Assembly: GCF_039634785.1 (NCBI RefSeq)
Contig: NZ_JBBIAB010000004.1
Coordinates: 248,001-312,000, forward strand
Length of the DNA: 64,000 nt
Source: Tistrella mobilis
GTDB lineage: Bacteria > Pseudomonadota > Alphaproteobacteria > Tistrellales > Tistrellaceae
Reading direction: 5' to 3'
Both the position numbers and the translations under genes were made by a program. The notes beneath the pieces were generated by a model. It made no database searches, was not told the DNA's origin, and was given only the letters and a program-made list of their open reading frames with translations. Positions within the stretch are counted from its first letter, which is position 1, and each line of letters begins with the position of its first letter. Positions 30,068-39,995 of this stretch are shown in pieces.

Positions 30068-31308
30068 CACGGTCCTCCGTCGACCAGCCGGCGGACCTCG
30101 CCGGCCATACGATCCAGCGGCAGCACGGCGCTGCACAGCCCGGCCTGGGCAGCCGCACCCGGCATGCCCCAGACGACGCTCGACGCCTCGTCCTGGGCCA
30201 TGACCACGCCGCCCGCCTGAACGACATGTTCGCCACCACGCTGCCCGTCCGACCCCATACCGGTCAGGATCACGGTCAGCAGATTGCGGCCATAAATCTT
30301 CGCCAGCCCCCGCAGCATCGGATCCACCGCCGGCCGGCAGAAATTCTCCGGCGCGTCCTGGTTGATCCGGATCACCGCCCCGCCGGCCGCTTCGGTCGGC
30401 ACCATGTGCCAGTCACCGCGGGCGACGTGGATGCGACCGGCCTTCACCGGCATGCCGTCCTCGGCCTCGACGCAGGGCAGGCCGCTTGCGCGGGCCAGAT
30501 GCTCGGCCAGGATGGTGGTGAAGGTGGCGGGCATGTGCTGGGTGATGAACACCGGAATCCGCTGCAGCGCGGGCCCCAGCGCCCCGAACAGGGTGAACAG
30601 CGCCTGCGGGCCGCCGGTGGAGCTGCCGACCGCCAGCGCCTTGGCACGGAAGGCCGGCGGGAACGGGCGCAGCACCACGGGCTTGCGCTGCAGGCCCAGC
30701 CGCTGCGGCAGATCCGCCGCCGTGGCCGGCGCCGCGACCGGACGTGCGGCAGGTGCCGCCGGCTCGGTCCGCGGACGATAGGCCGTGGTCGGGCTGGCGG
30801 CGGCTGAAGGCGCCGCCGGTGCGGCGGCACCGCCACCGCTGCCGAGTGCCGGCGCCGTGCCGTCGCGGCGACCGCGATCGGCATGGGCCTTCACCTTGGC
30901 CAGCAGCTCGCGCGAGAAACCCTCGTTCGAGTAGACCTCGCTGGTGGCGCTCGGCTTGGGAATGTAGTCGACCGCGCCCTTGGCCAGGGCCTCCATGCTG
31001 ACCGCCGCATTCTTGCGGGTCAGCGTGGATGCCATGATGACCTTGAGCCCGGGCTGCGCCCGCACCAGCTCCGGCAGGGCGGTCAGACCGTCCATTTCCG
31101 GCATCTCGATGTCGAGCACGACCACTTCCACCGGCTGGCGCTTCAGCTGGTTGAGTGCGATCCGGCCATTCGCGGCAGAGGCGACGACACGGATCTCGGG
31201 ATCGGCTTCTAGGACACGGATGAACAGACCGCGAATGACCGCGCTGTCGTCGACCACCATCACGCGATAGGGTTCGACGCCTCCGCCCCCTGCTGTGTAA
31301 GAGCTCAC
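30067..31308 (-). CDS. cheB: Chemotaxis response regulator and methylesterase CheB
   Basis: CheB removes methyl groups from receptors and can deamidate them. The receiver spans about residues 14-125 with D66 (VVVLDIEMPEMDGL). A long Ala/Pro-rich linker runs about 130-210. The catalytic domain carries the triad region GSSTGGPQAL, ITQHMPATFT and ILTGMGSDGQRG. The start is a GTG that overlaps the cheY stop (TAGTG), so translation is coupled. The 413-residue length is normal for alphaproteobacterial CheB with a long linker. Confidence 0.96.
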   Translation of the reverse strand: MSSYTAGGGGVEPYRVMVVDDSAVIRGLFIRVLEADPEIRVVASAANGRIALNQLKRQPVEVVVLDIEMPEMDGLTALPELVRAQPGLKVIMASTLTRKNAAVSMEALAKGAVDYIPKPSATSEVYSNEGFSRELLAKVKAHADRGRRDGTAPALGSGGGAAAPAAPSAAASPTTAYRPRTEPAAPAARPVAAPATAADLPQRLGLQRKPVVLRPFPPAFRAKALAVGSSTGGPQALFTLFGALGPALQRIPVFITQHMPATFTTILAEHLARASGLPCVEAEDGMPVKAGRIHVARGDWHMVPTEAAGGAVIRINQDAPENFCRPAVDPMLRGLAKIYGRNLLTVILTGMGSDGQRGGEHVVQAGGVVMAQDEASSVVWGMPGAAAQAGLCSAVLPLDRMAGEVRRLVDGGP

Positions 31309-31673
31309 TAGATGAGGCCCACCTGCGTGAATTTGGTTTCGATGATCTCGCTGTCGAACGGCTTCATGATGTATTCGTTCGCACCCGCCATGATCGCCTC
31401 CTGAATATGGGAGAGATCGTTCTCGGTGGTGCAGAAGACGACGATCGGCGCGTCGCCGCCCGGCATCTGACGCAGCGCCTTCAGGAACTCCAGCCCGTTC
31501 ATCACCGGCATGTTCCAGTCCAGCAGCACGGCGTCCGGCATGGCCTCGCGGCAGCGATCCACCGCCTCCTGACCATCCGCGGCTTCCCTGGTGGCGAAGG
31601 AGAGACCCTCAAGGATGCGCCGCGCGACCATGCGGATGACCTTGGAGTCGTCAACGATCAGGCAGGTCTTCAT
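31308..31673 (-). CDS. cheY: Chemotaxis response regulator CheY
   Basis: A single receiver domain of 121 residues. The phospho-acceptor is D52 (VLLDWNMPVMNGLEFL), the acidic pair is D8/D9, and the conserved Thr and Lys are in FCTTEND and MKPFDSE. It binds the FliM/FliN switch when phosphorylated. I start at the ATG at 31673; an upstream in-frame start at 31715 adds an Arg-rich stretch unlike CheY. It is coupled to cheB and 96 bases downstream of cheW. Confidence 0.95.
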   Translation of the reverse strand: MKTCLIVDDSKVIRMVARRILEGLSFATREAADGQEAVDRCREAMPDAVLLDWNMPVMNGLEFLKALRQMPGGDAPIVVFCTTENDLSHIQEAIMAGANEYIMKPFDSEIIETKFTQVGLI

Positions 31674-31769
31674 TTCAGATCGGATCCTCGAACGCGCCGC
31701 CCGACGCCCGGGCACTTGTGGGGAGGAAAGGCTTCGGTCGGACAGGCCGGGCCGGCGCGAGGGGCGGCA

Positions 31770-32267
31770 TCAGCCGAATTCGAACAGACGCTCGACATCA
31801 AGCACCAGCAGCAGCTTGTCGTTCAGTCGGTATACCCCGAGAGAGACGTCTCGCCAATGCTGCGCGAGATTGGCCGGGTTGCGTTCGAACCGGGCGTCGT
31901 CGAGCGAGAGCACCTCGCCCACCCCGTCGACCATCAGGCTGTACAGCTCGCCGTCGTGTTCGACGACCACGTTCATGCCCTTCATCTCCGCCGGGCGGGG
32001 CGCCAGGCCCAGCCGCCGGCGGACATTGATCGCGGTGACGATGCGGCCGCGCAGGTTCAGCGCGCCCGCGACCTCGGCCGGGGCCAGCGGCACCCGGGTG
32101 ATCTTCTGGGGGCCCAGGATGTCCTGGACCACCAGCACCGGGATGCCAAAGGTCTGCCGTTCGATCACCACCGTCACGAACTGCCGCTGGGCGCCGACGA
32201 CCTCGTCGTCACCGGTGCGGGCCAGGGCGTTGCCGCCACCGGCGTAGCGGACGATATCCGCACTCAT
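31770..32267 (-). CDS. cheW: Chemotaxis coupling protein CheW
   Basis: CheW links receptors to CheA. The 165 residues show the CheW fold: RQFVTVVIERQTFGIPVLVV, QKITRVPLAPAEVAGALNLR, GRIVTAINVRRRLG, then LLLVLDVERLF. The N-terminus carries an extra 25-residue Gly-rich extension. It overlaps cheA by 4 bases (ATGA), indicating coupling. Confidence 0.95.
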   Translation of the reverse strand: MSADIVRYAGGGNALARTGDDEVVGAQRQFVTVVIERQTFGIPVLVVQDILGPQKITRVPLAPAEVAGALNLRGRIVTAINVRRRLGLAPRPAEMKGMNVVVEHDGELYSLMVDGVGEVLSLDDARFERNPANLAQHWRDVSLGVYRLNDKLLLVLDVERLFEFG

Positions 32268-35005
32268 GCCACGCTCCCCTTCGCCATGTTCATCACCTGA
32301 CCGATCGCCGCGATCAGGCCCTCACGGTCGAACTTCGCCACATAGTCGTCATACCCGCTGTCGCGGCCGCGATCGAAATCCTCGGGCGCGGTATGCGACG
32401 ACAGCGCAATCATCGGGACCTGGGACCAGGCGCCCTCTTCGCGGATGGTGCGGGCGAAGGCGAAGCCGTCCATGCCCGGCATCTCGATGTCACTGACGAT
32501 GATATCGAACTCGGCGCCCTGGTCGCGCAGTTTCAGCGCCGCTTCGGCACTTTCCACACCCGAGACCTCGTAACCGGACACGCGCAGAACCGGCGCGATC
32601 AGGCTGCGGAAGAAGGCGCTGTCATCGACCAGCAGCACCCGACGGGCGCGCGCGGCGCCGATCTTGCGCGGCTCGGCCTCGTACCAGTCGCCGGTGGCGC
32701 GGAGCAGGTAATAGCCCACATCCACGATGTCGGTGGTGCGGCCGGCGATCACCGCGGTGCCGATCAGGCCGTCGCGGCGGCTGCGCAGCTCCACATTGAA
32801 GCTGTCTTCCACGATGTCGACGATCTCGTCGACCACCAGGCCCATGGTGCGGTTGCGCTCGGTGAAGACCACCACCGGCTGCCGGCCCTCGCGCGCCAGC
32901 TCCTGGCCCTCGTTGACCATGACCAGCGGCATGATCTGGCCGCGATACTGCACCACCGGCCGGCCGTCGGAGCGTTCCACCGTCGCCAGGTCGATCTCTT
33001 CCAGGCGCGCCACCAGCGACAGCGGCACCGCCTTCGGATCCTCGCCGCCGGCGCGGAACACCAGCAGGGACAGCTTGTCGTCGGCATTGGCGGCTGCCTC
33101 GGCCGCTGCCGCCTCGGCGCGGCGGTCGCTGGCGGTCTGGATCTCGCCCACCGAGGTCGCCAGGCCGTTCGGATCCAGGATCATGACCACGCTGCCGTCA
33201 CCCAGGATGGTGTTGCCCGAGAACATGGTGATGTCGCGCAGGATCGGCGCCACCGGCTTGACCACGATTTCCTCGGTGTCGAAGACCTGGTCGACGATGA
33301 TGCCGAACGAGAAGGTGCCCACCTTGCAGACGATCACGAACAGGCCGTCGTCGTCGATTTCGACCTGCGGGTCGTGCTCGTCGACCAGGGCCAGGGCGTG
33401 GCCCAGGCTCACCAGCGGCAGCAGATGGTCGCGCAGGCGCAGAACCGGCCGGCTGTTGATCCGCTCGATGCGATGCTCGGAAGTGTTGGAGGCACGCACC
33501 AGCTCCACCACGCTGATCTGCGGCAGCGCGAAACGGTCGCCCGCGGCTTCCACGATCAGCGCCGCCACGATCGCCAGCGTCAGCGGGATCTTGATGACGA
33601 AGGTCGAACCCTTGCCGCTGACGGTCCGCAGCTCGATCGTGCCGCCGATCTTCTCGATATTGGTCCGCACCACGTCCATGCCGACGCCGCGACCCGAGAC
33701 GCTGGTCACCTTCTCGGCCGTGGAGAAGCCCGGCCGGAAGATGTACTGGGCGATCTGGGTGTCGGTCATGCCGTCGAGTTCGTTCTCGGTGGCAAGGCCG
33801 ACCTTCACGATCTTCTGGCGCACCTTGGTAAGATCGATGCCGCGGCCGTCATCCGCGATCTCGATGATGATGTGGCCGCCTTCGTGATAGGCGTTGAGGG
33901 TGATGGTGCCGGTCTCGGGCTTGCCCGCCGCCCGCCGCTCGTCGGGCCGCTCCAGACCGTGATCGGCCGAGTTGCGGACCATGTGGGTCAGCGGATCCTT
34001 GATCAGCTCCAGAACCTGACGGTCCAGCTCGGTTTCGGAGCCGTACATCTTCAGGTCGAGCTTCTTGTTCAGTTCCTGGCCCAGGTCGCGGACGATGCGC
34101 GGCAGCTTGGCCCAGGCATTGCCGATCGGCTGCATGCGGGTCTTCATGACCCCTTCCTGCAGCTCGGACGTGACATGGGACAGGCGCTGCAGCGGCACGG
34201 TGAACTCGCTGTCGCTGCGGCCGCGCACCATCTGGAGCAGCTGGTTGCGGGTCAGCACCAGTTCGCTGACCATGGTCATCAGATGTTCGAGCAGGTCGAC
34301 ATTGACGCGGATGGTCTGACCGGCGATGTGGCTTTCGCGCGGGCCGCCATTGCTGCCGGCATCGTGGTGATCGCCGGCATCGGCCCGCGGTGCGGCCTCT
34401 GCCGCCGCCGGCGCCTGCTGGGTCGCGACCGCACCGGCACCGGCGGCCACCAGCGCCTGCGGCTGGGCCGTGCCCACCGGCAGGCCCGCCGGGGCTTCGG
34501 CCTCGGTCTCGTCCTCGTCGTCCGGCAGGGCGTTGCCCGAGATTTCGGCCGCCATCATCCGGCGCACCGCCTCGAAATCGGGCGCGCCGTCGGCACCGGT
34601 CGGCGCGGCGGTCTTGGCCGGAGCCTCGACGCCTTCGGCCGCGGCATCCAGGCGGCCGATCAGGTCGGCGTCATTGCCGGCCGGCTCGGCCTGGGTCCGT
34701 TCCAGCTCGGCCAGGATCTCCTTGATCTGGTCCAGGCTCTCCAGGATCAGCGTCACGATATAGGGGGTGACCGTCAGCTCGCGGTCACGCACCTTGCCCA
34801 GCACGTTCTCGGCCGCATGCGCCACCTTCTCGAGCCGGGGCAGGCCCAGGAACCCGCAGGTTCCCTTGATGGTGTGTACAAGGCGGAAGATGTTCTGCAG
34901 CAGTTCCGGATTGTCTGGATTGCGCTCCAGGCGCACCAGTTCGACGTCGAGCGTGGACAGGCTCTCCGTCGTTTCGGTGAGGAACTCGCTCAGCAGCTCG
35001 TCCAT
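32264..35005 (-). CDS. cheA: Hybrid chemotaxis histidine kinase CheA with C-terminal receiver
   Basis: CheA autophosphorylates and passes phosphate to CheY and CheB. The 913 residues comprise an Hpt domain with H44 (RLVHTIKGTCGFLGL), an Ala-rich linker, and the dimerisation and ATPase domains (PLTHMVRNSADHGLE, IEIADDGRGIDLTKV, SGRGVGMDVVRTNIEKIGG). One CheW-like domain and then a second follow (REGRQPVVVFTERNRTMGLV region). A C-terminal receiver starts near residue 790 with phospho-site FDIIVSDIEMPGMDG. I start at the ATG at 35005 (MDELLSEFL). The frame runs open to 35482 but that part is not protein-like. A fused receiver may be a phosphate sink. Confidence 0.95.
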   Translation of the reverse strand: MDELLSEFLTETTESLSTLDVELVRLERNPDNPELLQNIFRLVHTIKGTCGFLGLPRLEKVAHAAENVLGKVRDRELTVTPYIVTLILESLDQIKEILAELERTQAEPAGNDADLIGRLDAAAEGVEAPAKTAAPTGADGAPDFEAVRRMMAAEISGNALPDDEDETEAEAPAGLPVGTAQPQALVAAGAGAVATQQAPAAAEAAPRADAGDHHDAGSNGGPRESHIAGQTIRVNVDLLEHLMTMVSELVLTRNQLLQMVRGRSDSEFTVPLQRLSHVTSELQEGVMKTRMQPIGNAWAKLPRIVRDLGQELNKKLDLKMYGSETELDRQVLELIKDPLTHMVRNSADHGLERPDERRAAGKPETGTITLNAYHEGGHIIIEIADDGRGIDLTKVRQKIVKVGLATENELDGMTDTQIAQYIFRPGFSTAEKVTSVSGRGVGMDVVRTNIEKIGGTIELRTVSGKGSTFVIKIPLTLAIVAALIVEAAGDRFALPQISVVELVRASNTSEHRIERINSRPVLRLRDHLLPLVSLGHALALVDEHDPQVEIDDDGLFVIVCKVGTFSFGIIVDQVFDTEEIVVKPVAPILRDITMFSGNTILGDGSVVMILDPNGLATSVGEIQTASDRRAEAAAAEAAANADDKLSLLVFRAGGEDPKAVPLSLVARLEEIDLATVERSDGRPVVQYRGQIMPLVMVNEGQELAREGRQPVVVFTERNRTMGLVVDEIVDIVEDSFNVELRSRRDGLIGTAVIAGRTTDIVDVGYYLLRATGDWYEAEPRKIGAARARRVLLVDDSAFFRSLIAPVLRVSGYEVSGVESAEAALKLRDQGAEFDIIVSDIEMPGMDGFAFARTIREEGAWSQVPMIALSSHTAPEDFDRGRDSGYDDYVAKFDREGLIAAIGQVMNMAKGSVA

Positions 35006-35124
35006 GGCGTTCTCATCCCTGCTGCCGTGAATGGCTGGCGCCGTGGCGCCTTGCGTGTGAAGTCGTCGGAGTGTCCGCAGACGGGGCCGCCGCGGGCAGG
35101 CCCGCCGGCGGCGAAGAGAGGGGT

Positions 35125-35829
35125 TCAGGGGCCGGTTTCGCCGGTCCGCTCCAGGCTGGAGACGCCGGCCCGGGCGGTGAAGACCGGCAGATCGCCCGTG
35201 ATGGTCAGGCGGCGCAGATCGGCGCCCGACCAGTCGGTGGCAACCGCAAGCCGGCCGCCGACGGCGGCGGCCATTTCGGAAACCATGAAAGGCAGCACGG
35301 TGCGGGCATCCAGCGCCGCCGGATCGATCCGTCCCTCGATCGACGGGACCAGCGTCTCGGGCAGGCGCATGGCGCCGCCTTCGGCCACCACGCTCACGCT
35401 GCCGCCCTCGACCGTGGTCCGCCAGGCGATGGTGACCGTGCCGCCGCGCAACAGGGCCTGTGCCGAGATTGCCGCCAGGCACAGCACGATGCCGCCATGG
35501 GCCCTCAGCACATTGCCGTCGCTCGGCCAGGCGATGACGTCCAGACCGGCACGCTCGTCGGTAAAGTATCCGGCGAGTGCCGCCGACAGATCGCCGGCCG
35601 CCACCCGTTCGTCGGGATTGCCGCCGGCGCCCAGGGCCAGACGATAGAAACTCAACCGGCGGGCGGCGCGGGCCGCACTGTCGGCCAGCAGCTGCAGCGC
35701 GTCGTCTCCCATGCCGTCTTCGGCCAGGAACTCAACGCCGTTGACGACACCACCGACGGGACCGACCAGGTCGTGGCAGAGCCTGGCACACACCAGTCCG
35801 GAGAGTCGTACCCAATCTCCCTCGCCCAC
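35125..35829 (-). CDS. chpT: Histidine phosphotransferase ChpT
   Basis: ChpT relays phosphate from CckA to CtrA and CpdR. The 234 residues begin with the diagnostic helix CARLCHDLVGPVGGVVNGVE, with H19 as the phospho-acceptor. A DUF2328 fold related to degenerate histidine kinases follows, with RRLSFYRLALGAGG and no recognisable ATP-binding N box. It is oriented with cheA, 119 bases upstream of it, and cckA is not in the window. A CtrA-like box lies at 35908. Confidence 0.9.
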   Translation of the reverse strand: MGEGDWVRLSGLVCARLCHDLVGPVGGVVNGVEFLAEDGMGDDALQLLADSAARAARRLSFYRLALGAGGNPDERVAAGDLSAALAGYFTDERAGLDVIAWPSDGNVLRAHGGIVLCLAAISAQALLRGGTVTIAWRTTVEGGSVSVVAEGGAMRLPETLVPSIEGRIDPAALDARTVLPFMVSEMAAAVGGRLAVATDWSGADLRRLTITGDLPVFTARAGVSSLERTGETGP

Positions 35830-35907
35830 GTCGCGTCACTCCCTGAAACCGATCGCATCCCCGGTGAACCTACCGGGGCTCGCCTTCTTCTTTTACGGCG
35901 GCAAGCG

Positions 35908-35922
35908 TTAAATTTCCCTTAG
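35908..35922. promoter_or_regulatory. CtrA-like box upstream of chpT
   Basis: TTAA, seven bases (ATTTCCC), TTAG. One base departs from TTAA-N7-TTAA. It sits 79 bases before the chpT start and could feed CtrA back on its own relay. It could equally serve the DUF3553 gene at 36069. Confidence 0.45.
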
Positions 35923-36068
35923 GCGCAGCGCGATTGCCGTAACCATATGCGCGCACCCCCCGGATCCGGGCCACGGACGGCATCGGCTCCCCGGAAACGG
36001 CCCCTGGTGCAGGCGATGCCGCCACCCCATCTGTGTCGGGAACGGACCCAATCCGGAAGGATCGTCAG

Positions 36069-36281
36069 ATGACCACGCCGGCACCTTACGGCATGCTGTA
36101 CCCGCCGGGAAGCCTCGTCCGCCTGCCCGGTCAGCCCGATTGGGGGCTGGGTCAGGTCCAGAGCGTGGCCGCCCATCGCGTCACCGTCAATTTCGAACAT
36201 GGCGGGAAGCGCACCGTGCATGCCGATGTCGTCGATCTGGAACTGGTCCGCGGACCGAACCCGCCGGATGATGACGATTGA
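36069..36281 (+). CDS. DUF3553 small protein
   Basis: A 70-residue protein of the DUF3553 family, common in alphaproteobacteria, function unknown. The core is GSLVRLPGQPDWGLGQVQSV, then HRVTVNFEHGGKRTVHADVV, a small beta-barrel pattern reminiscent of the RNA polymerase-binding CarD/UvrD-tail folds. It ends in an acidic DDDD tail. I start at the ATG at 36069 because GGAAGG is upstream; a GTG at 36033 is less likely. Confidence 0.85.
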   Translation: MTTPAPYGMLYPPGSLVRLPGQPDWGLGQVQSVAAHRVTVNFEHGGKRTVHADVVDLELVRGPNPPDDDD

Positions 36282-36594
36282 GCGACCAGGGGCACCGGAA
36301 AGCCACGGTACAGCTTTTGCGGTTGCAGCCGCCATCCGGGCTTCGTAAATACAGGATGCGCCGGACGCTTCGTCCCGCGAGACTTTCTCCGCCGAAGGGC
36401 AGGGTCTGCGGTTCTCCGCCAAAGACCAGCACCTGCGGTCACTCTGCTATGGGCCGGCCTGCGGCCGCTCTGCCACGGAACGTGATGATACCTGCCCCCG
36501 CATCACCATACCCGCCCCGGGACGCTTCGATGATCCGCATCGTGGATCCCGTTGTCGTGGAGAGGGAAGCCGGGCCATATCGGGGAAGCTGCTG
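36282..36594. other. 313-base gap without a recognised gene
   Basis: Between the DUF3553 and DUF2336 genes. I see only overlapping short frames in both directions, without conserved protein sequence, a hairpin with a T tract, or a recognisable RNA motif. It probably holds the promoter of the DUF2336 gene. Confidence 0.5.
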
Positions 36595-37704
36595 GTGGTC
36601 GGCGGGGGGATCGTGATCGAACGCGAGGTCGAAGCACTCGCGCGGGCGGCTCTCCAGAAGCCACCATCGCAGCGGCAGGCGATTGCCGGCACCATCGCAA
36701 CGATGCTGATCGACCGTGAGCGCAAGCTGACCGAACGGGTGCGCGGCGTCGTTGCCCATTTGATCCAACCCCTGGTTGCAGATATCGAGCACACGCTCCG
36801 CCGCGAACTGGCGGAAGAACTGGCGGCGATGCCCGAAGCGGGGGAACTGCCGCCCAACCTGTTCGTGATGCTGGCCAACGACCGGATCGAGGTCGCCCAT
36901 CCCCTGCTGTCGCGCTCGCCGATCCTGACCGATCCGGATCTGATCGCGATCGCCCGCGAACGCTCTTCCGCCCACCGCACCGCCATCGCCCAGCGCCCGG
37001 ATCTGAGCGACGCCGTCACCGGCGCCCTGCTGGATGCCGCCGAGGCCGAGGTGGTGACGGCGCGGCTGGCGAACCGGGCGGCGCCGCTCTCGCCGAAGCT
37101 GCTGGAGCGTATCGTGATGCTGTCGCAGCGGATGGAGGTGATCCAGCCGCCGCTGTTGCAGCGCCAGGAACTGCCGGCGGGGCTGGCCTATCGGATGTTC
37201 TGGTGGGTGGGGGCGTCGCTGCGCCGCCACATCGTCCAGCGGTTCGACGTCTCGCCCGAGATGATCGAGCGGGCGGTCGCCCGGGTGGTGGACCGCAGGG
37301 TGACCGAAACCGGCCGCCTGGCCGAAGATCAGGGCCGGGCGCGGCAGCGCGTCGCCATGCTGGCGCGCGGCGGCGGCGTCACCGAGACCTTCCTGCTGCA
37401 AAGCTACCGCCAGGGCGAGATCGCGCTGTTCGAGGCGGCGCTCGCCCATATGACCGAGATCCGCCCGATCACCGCCCGACGGATCGCCTTCGAGACCACC
37501 GGCCAGGCCCTGGCGATCGCCTGCAGGGCGGCCGACGTCACCCGTCAGGGCTTCTCGACGCTGTTCATGCTCACCCGCAAGATGAGCCGCGGCACCAGGG
37601 TGTCGGATCCCAAGGATCTGCTTGAAGCGGTGGCGTTTTTCGACATGGTCGACCGCCGGCGGGCGCTCGCCATTCTGGCGCTGTGGGACGGCGACGCGAT
37701 CTGA
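36595..37704 (+). CDS. DUF2336 domain protein
   Basis: A 369-residue, mostly helical soluble protein. The DUF2336 region spans most of it: RKLTERVRGVVAHLIQPLVA, VMLANDRIEVAHPLLSRSPI, LSDAVTGALLDAAEAEVV. The pattern of repeated Asp/Glu helices is typical of the family, which is alphaproteobacterial and of unknown function. I start at the GTG at 36595, with GGGGAAG upstream; a GTG at 36613 is also possible. Its neighbours (chpT, che genes) suggest a regulatory link, but I cannot show one. Confidence 0.8.
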   Translation: MVGGGIVIEREVEALARAALQKPPSQRQAIAGTIATMLIDRERKLTERVRGVVAHLIQPLVADIEHTLRRELAEELAAMPEAGELPPNLFVMLANDRIEVAHPLLSRSPILTDPDLIAIARERSSAHRTAIAQRPDLSDAVTGALLDAAEAEVVTARLANRAAPLSPKLLERIVMLSQRMEVIQPPLLQRQELPAGLAYRMFWWVGASLRRHIVQRFDVSPEMIERAVARVVDRRVTETGRLAEDQGRARQRVAMLARGGGVTETFLLQSYRQGEIALFEAALAHMTEIRPITARRIAFETTGQALAIACRAADVTRQGFSTLFMLTRKMSRGTRVSDPKDLLEAVAFFDMVDRRRALAILALWDGDAI

Positions 37705-37856
37705 ACCGCCGGACGCGGCCCCGCCCGGTTGCGTTGCGGCCCTTGCGCGGCAACCTCTGCACCCCCACAATGTTGTCTCAAGACAGCCCGGTGAACGGGA
37801 CACGCCCCTGATGACGGCCTTTCCATGACGGGCCTCCGGACGAGCGAGCCGCCGCA

Positions 37857-38900
37857 GTGAGCCAGATCCGCAATGCCTCCCCCATCTCCCTGAGCGATCG
37901 CCCGTCGCTGGTCGATCCCTTCGGCCGGCATGTGCACTACATGCGCCTGTCGGTCACGGACCGCTGCGATCTGCGCTGCGTGTACTGCATGGCCGAAAGC
38001 ATGACCTTCCTGCCCAAGGCCGATCTGCTGACGCTGGAAGAACTGGCCCGGCTGTCGCGCGCCTTCATGGCCCTGGGGGTACGCAAGCTGCGCCTGACCG
38101 GCGGCGAGCCGCTGGTCCGCCGCGGGATCATGGATCTGATCGGCGAGCTGGGCCGGGACGTCGCCGCCGGCCGGCTGGACGAACTGACGCTCACCACAAA
38201 CGCCACCCAGCTCGACCGCCATGCCGAAGGGCTCTACCGGGCCGGGGTGCGGCGGATCAACGTGTCGATCGACAGTCGCGATCCGGTGCGCTTCCAGCGC
38301 ATCACCCGCTGGGGCACGCTCGATCGGGTGATGAACGGCATCGCCGCCGCCAAGGCGGCGGGGCTGGCGGTCAAGATCAATATGGTGGCGCTCTGCGGCG
38401 AGAACGAAGACGAGATCGAGGACATGGTCCGTTGGTGCGGCGAGAACCGCTTCGACCTCACCTTGATCGAGACCATGCCCTTGGGCGAGATCGACGAGGA
38501 CCGGGTCGACCAGTATCTCTCCCTCGCCGAGGTCCGCCGCAGGCTGGAGGCCAGCTTCACCCTGACCGATCTGCCCGACCGCACCGGCGGGCCGGCCCGC
38601 TATGTGCGGATCGCGGAAACCGGCGGCCGGCTGGGCTTCATCACCCCGCTCAGCCATAATTTCTGCGAAAGCTGCAACCGGGTTCGGGTCACCTGCACCG
38701 GACGGCTGTATATGTGCCTGGGCCAGGATGATCAGGTCGACCTGCGCGAGCCGCTCCGCGCCAGCCCGGACGACGACGCGCCCCTGCTCGCGGCCATCCG
38801 CCGGGGCATCGACGCCAAGCCCAAGGGCCATGATTTCGTGATCGAGCGCCGGGGCGCCGCCCCGGCCCTCACCCGGCATATGAGCATGACGGGCGGCTGA
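37857..38900 (+). CDS. moaA: GTP 3',8-cyclase MoaA
   Basis: MoaA is the radical-SAM enzyme that starts molybdenum cofactor synthesis, turning GTP into the 3',8-cyclised product. The 347 residues have the radical-SAM cluster C37-x3-C41-x2-C44 ([13 protein letters not shown]). The SAM/GTP-binding [11 protein letters not shown] follows. The second Fe-S cluster cysteines lie near the end ([20 protein letters not shown]). It ends in the conserved GG (MSMTGG) needed for catalysis. The start is a GTG. mobA-type MobA lies at 57511. Confidence 0.96.
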   Translation: MSQIRNASPISLSDRPSLVDPFGRHVHYMRLSVTDRCDLRCVYCMAESMTFLPKADLLTLEELARLSRAFMALGVRKLRLTGGEPLVRRGIMDLIGELGRDVAAGRLDELTLTTNATQLDRHAEGLYRAGVRRINVSIDSRDPVRFQRITRWGTLDRVMNGIAAAKAAGLAVKINMVALCGENEDEIEDMVRWCGENRFDLTLIETMPLGEIDEDRVDQYLSLAEVRRRLEASFTLTDLPDRTGGPARYVRIAETGGRLGFITPLSHNFCESCNRVRVTCTGRLYMCLGQDDQVDLREPLRASPDDDAPLLAAIRRGIDAKPKGHDFVIERRGAAPALTRHMSMTGG

Positions 38901-38907
38901 CCGGCAG

Positions 38908-39738
38908 ATGACCCAGATCCCGCCCCAGGGTGTCGCAACGGTCGGCACCGCCCCGATGCCGGCCGCCGCCGGCCGCATCCCCACCTTTGCGGTGGTCGCG
39001 GGCGATACCGAAGAGGCCTGCGCCGGCCGCGCGGCGATCGAAGCCGCCTATGCCACAGTCCCGCCCGAAACCGCCGAGGTCATCGTGGCGCTGGGCGGGG
39101 ACGGGCTGATGCTGGAGACCCTGCACCGCTTCATGCACCGCGATGTGCCGATCTATGGCATGAATTGCGGCACGGTCGGCTTCCTGATGAACGAGTTTCG
39201 GGTGGAAGGGCTGGACCAGCGCCTGGCCGAGGCCGTGCCGGCGACGATCTACCCGCTGCTGATGCGCGCCTATACGGTCGACGGCACCGAGCACAGGGCA
39301 CTGGCCATCAACGAGGTGTCCCTGCTGCGGGAAACCCGCCAGACCGCCAAGCTGCGCATTCTGGTCGACGGCATCGAGCGCCAGCCGATGCTGATCGCCG
39401 ATGGCGCGCTGGTTTCCACCCCCGCCGGCAGCACCGCCTACAACCTGTCGGCACACGGCCCCATCCTGCCGCTGCGCGCGGGCGTGCTGGCGCTGACGCC
39501 GATCAGCGCCTTCCGGCCGCGGCGCTGGCGCGGCGCCCTGCTGGCGGATACCGCGACCATCACCTTCGAGATCCTGGAGCCGATGAAACGGCCGGTCAGC
39601 GCGGTTGCCGACTATACCGAGGTTCGCGACGTGCGCCGGGTGGATGTCGCCCGCGATCCCGCGCGTGAACTGACCCTGCTGTTCGATCGCGGCCACAGCC
39701 TGGAAGAGCGCATTCTGCGCGAACAGTTCGAACCCTGA
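38908..39738 (+). CDS. nadK: NAD kinase
   Basis: NadK phosphorylates NAD to NADP. The 276-residue product has the GGDG motif ([15 protein letters not shown]), [12 protein letters not shown], and the conserved [20 protein letters not shown]. It is a cytosolic enzyme with an N-terminal extension of about 25 residues before the first Rossmann strand (TFAVVAGD). It follows moaA after 7 bases and is likely cotranscribed with it and with the DUF1289 gene. Confidence 0.95.
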   Translation: MTQIPPQGVATVGTAPMPAAAGRIPTFAVVAGDTEEACAGRAAIEAAYATVPPETAEVIVALGGDGLMLETLHRFMHRDVPIYGMNCGTVGFLMNEFRVEGLDQRLAEAVPATIYPLLMRAYTVDGTEHRALAINEVSLLRETRQTAKLRILVDGIERQPMLIADGALVSTPAGSTAYNLSAHGPILPLRAGVLALTPISAFRPRRWRGALLADTATITFEILEPMKRPVSAVADYTEVRDVRRVDVARDPARELTLLFDRGHSLEERILREQFEP

Positions 39739-39787
39739 CCCGACCCACAGAGCCCCCTGCCCCACAGAGCCGGAGCCCCGCTGCCCG

Positions 39788-39991
39788 ATGACCGTCGCCT
39801 CGCCCTGCGTCAATGTCTGCCGCATCAGCACCGTCACCGGCTGGTGCGAAGGCTGCTATCGCACCATCGACGAGATCCGCGTCTGGCGCCGGCTGGATGA
39901 CGACGGCAAACAGACGATCCTGGAGCATGTCGAGGATCGCCGCCGCGACATCCGCGCCGGGCGGGTGGTACCGGCCGGCGCGGCCAGGTGA
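39788..39991 (+). CDS. DUF1289 small Fe-S-like protein
   Basis: A 67-residue DUF1289 protein. Four cysteines are arranged as SPCVNVC and GWCEGCYRT, the family pattern, suggesting metal or Fe-S binding. TIDEIRVWRRLDDDGKQ follows, again family-typical. The function is unknown. Confidence 0.88.
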   Translation: MTVASPCVNVCRISTVTGWCEGCYRTIDEIRVWRRLDDDGKQTILEHVEDRRRDIRAGRVVPAGAAR

Positions 39992-39995
39992 CGGA

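Noticed and set aside
32393-35647. Long + strand frame of 1084 residues over cheA
   Set aside because: It is opposite cheA, has shadow composition, and no conserved motif.
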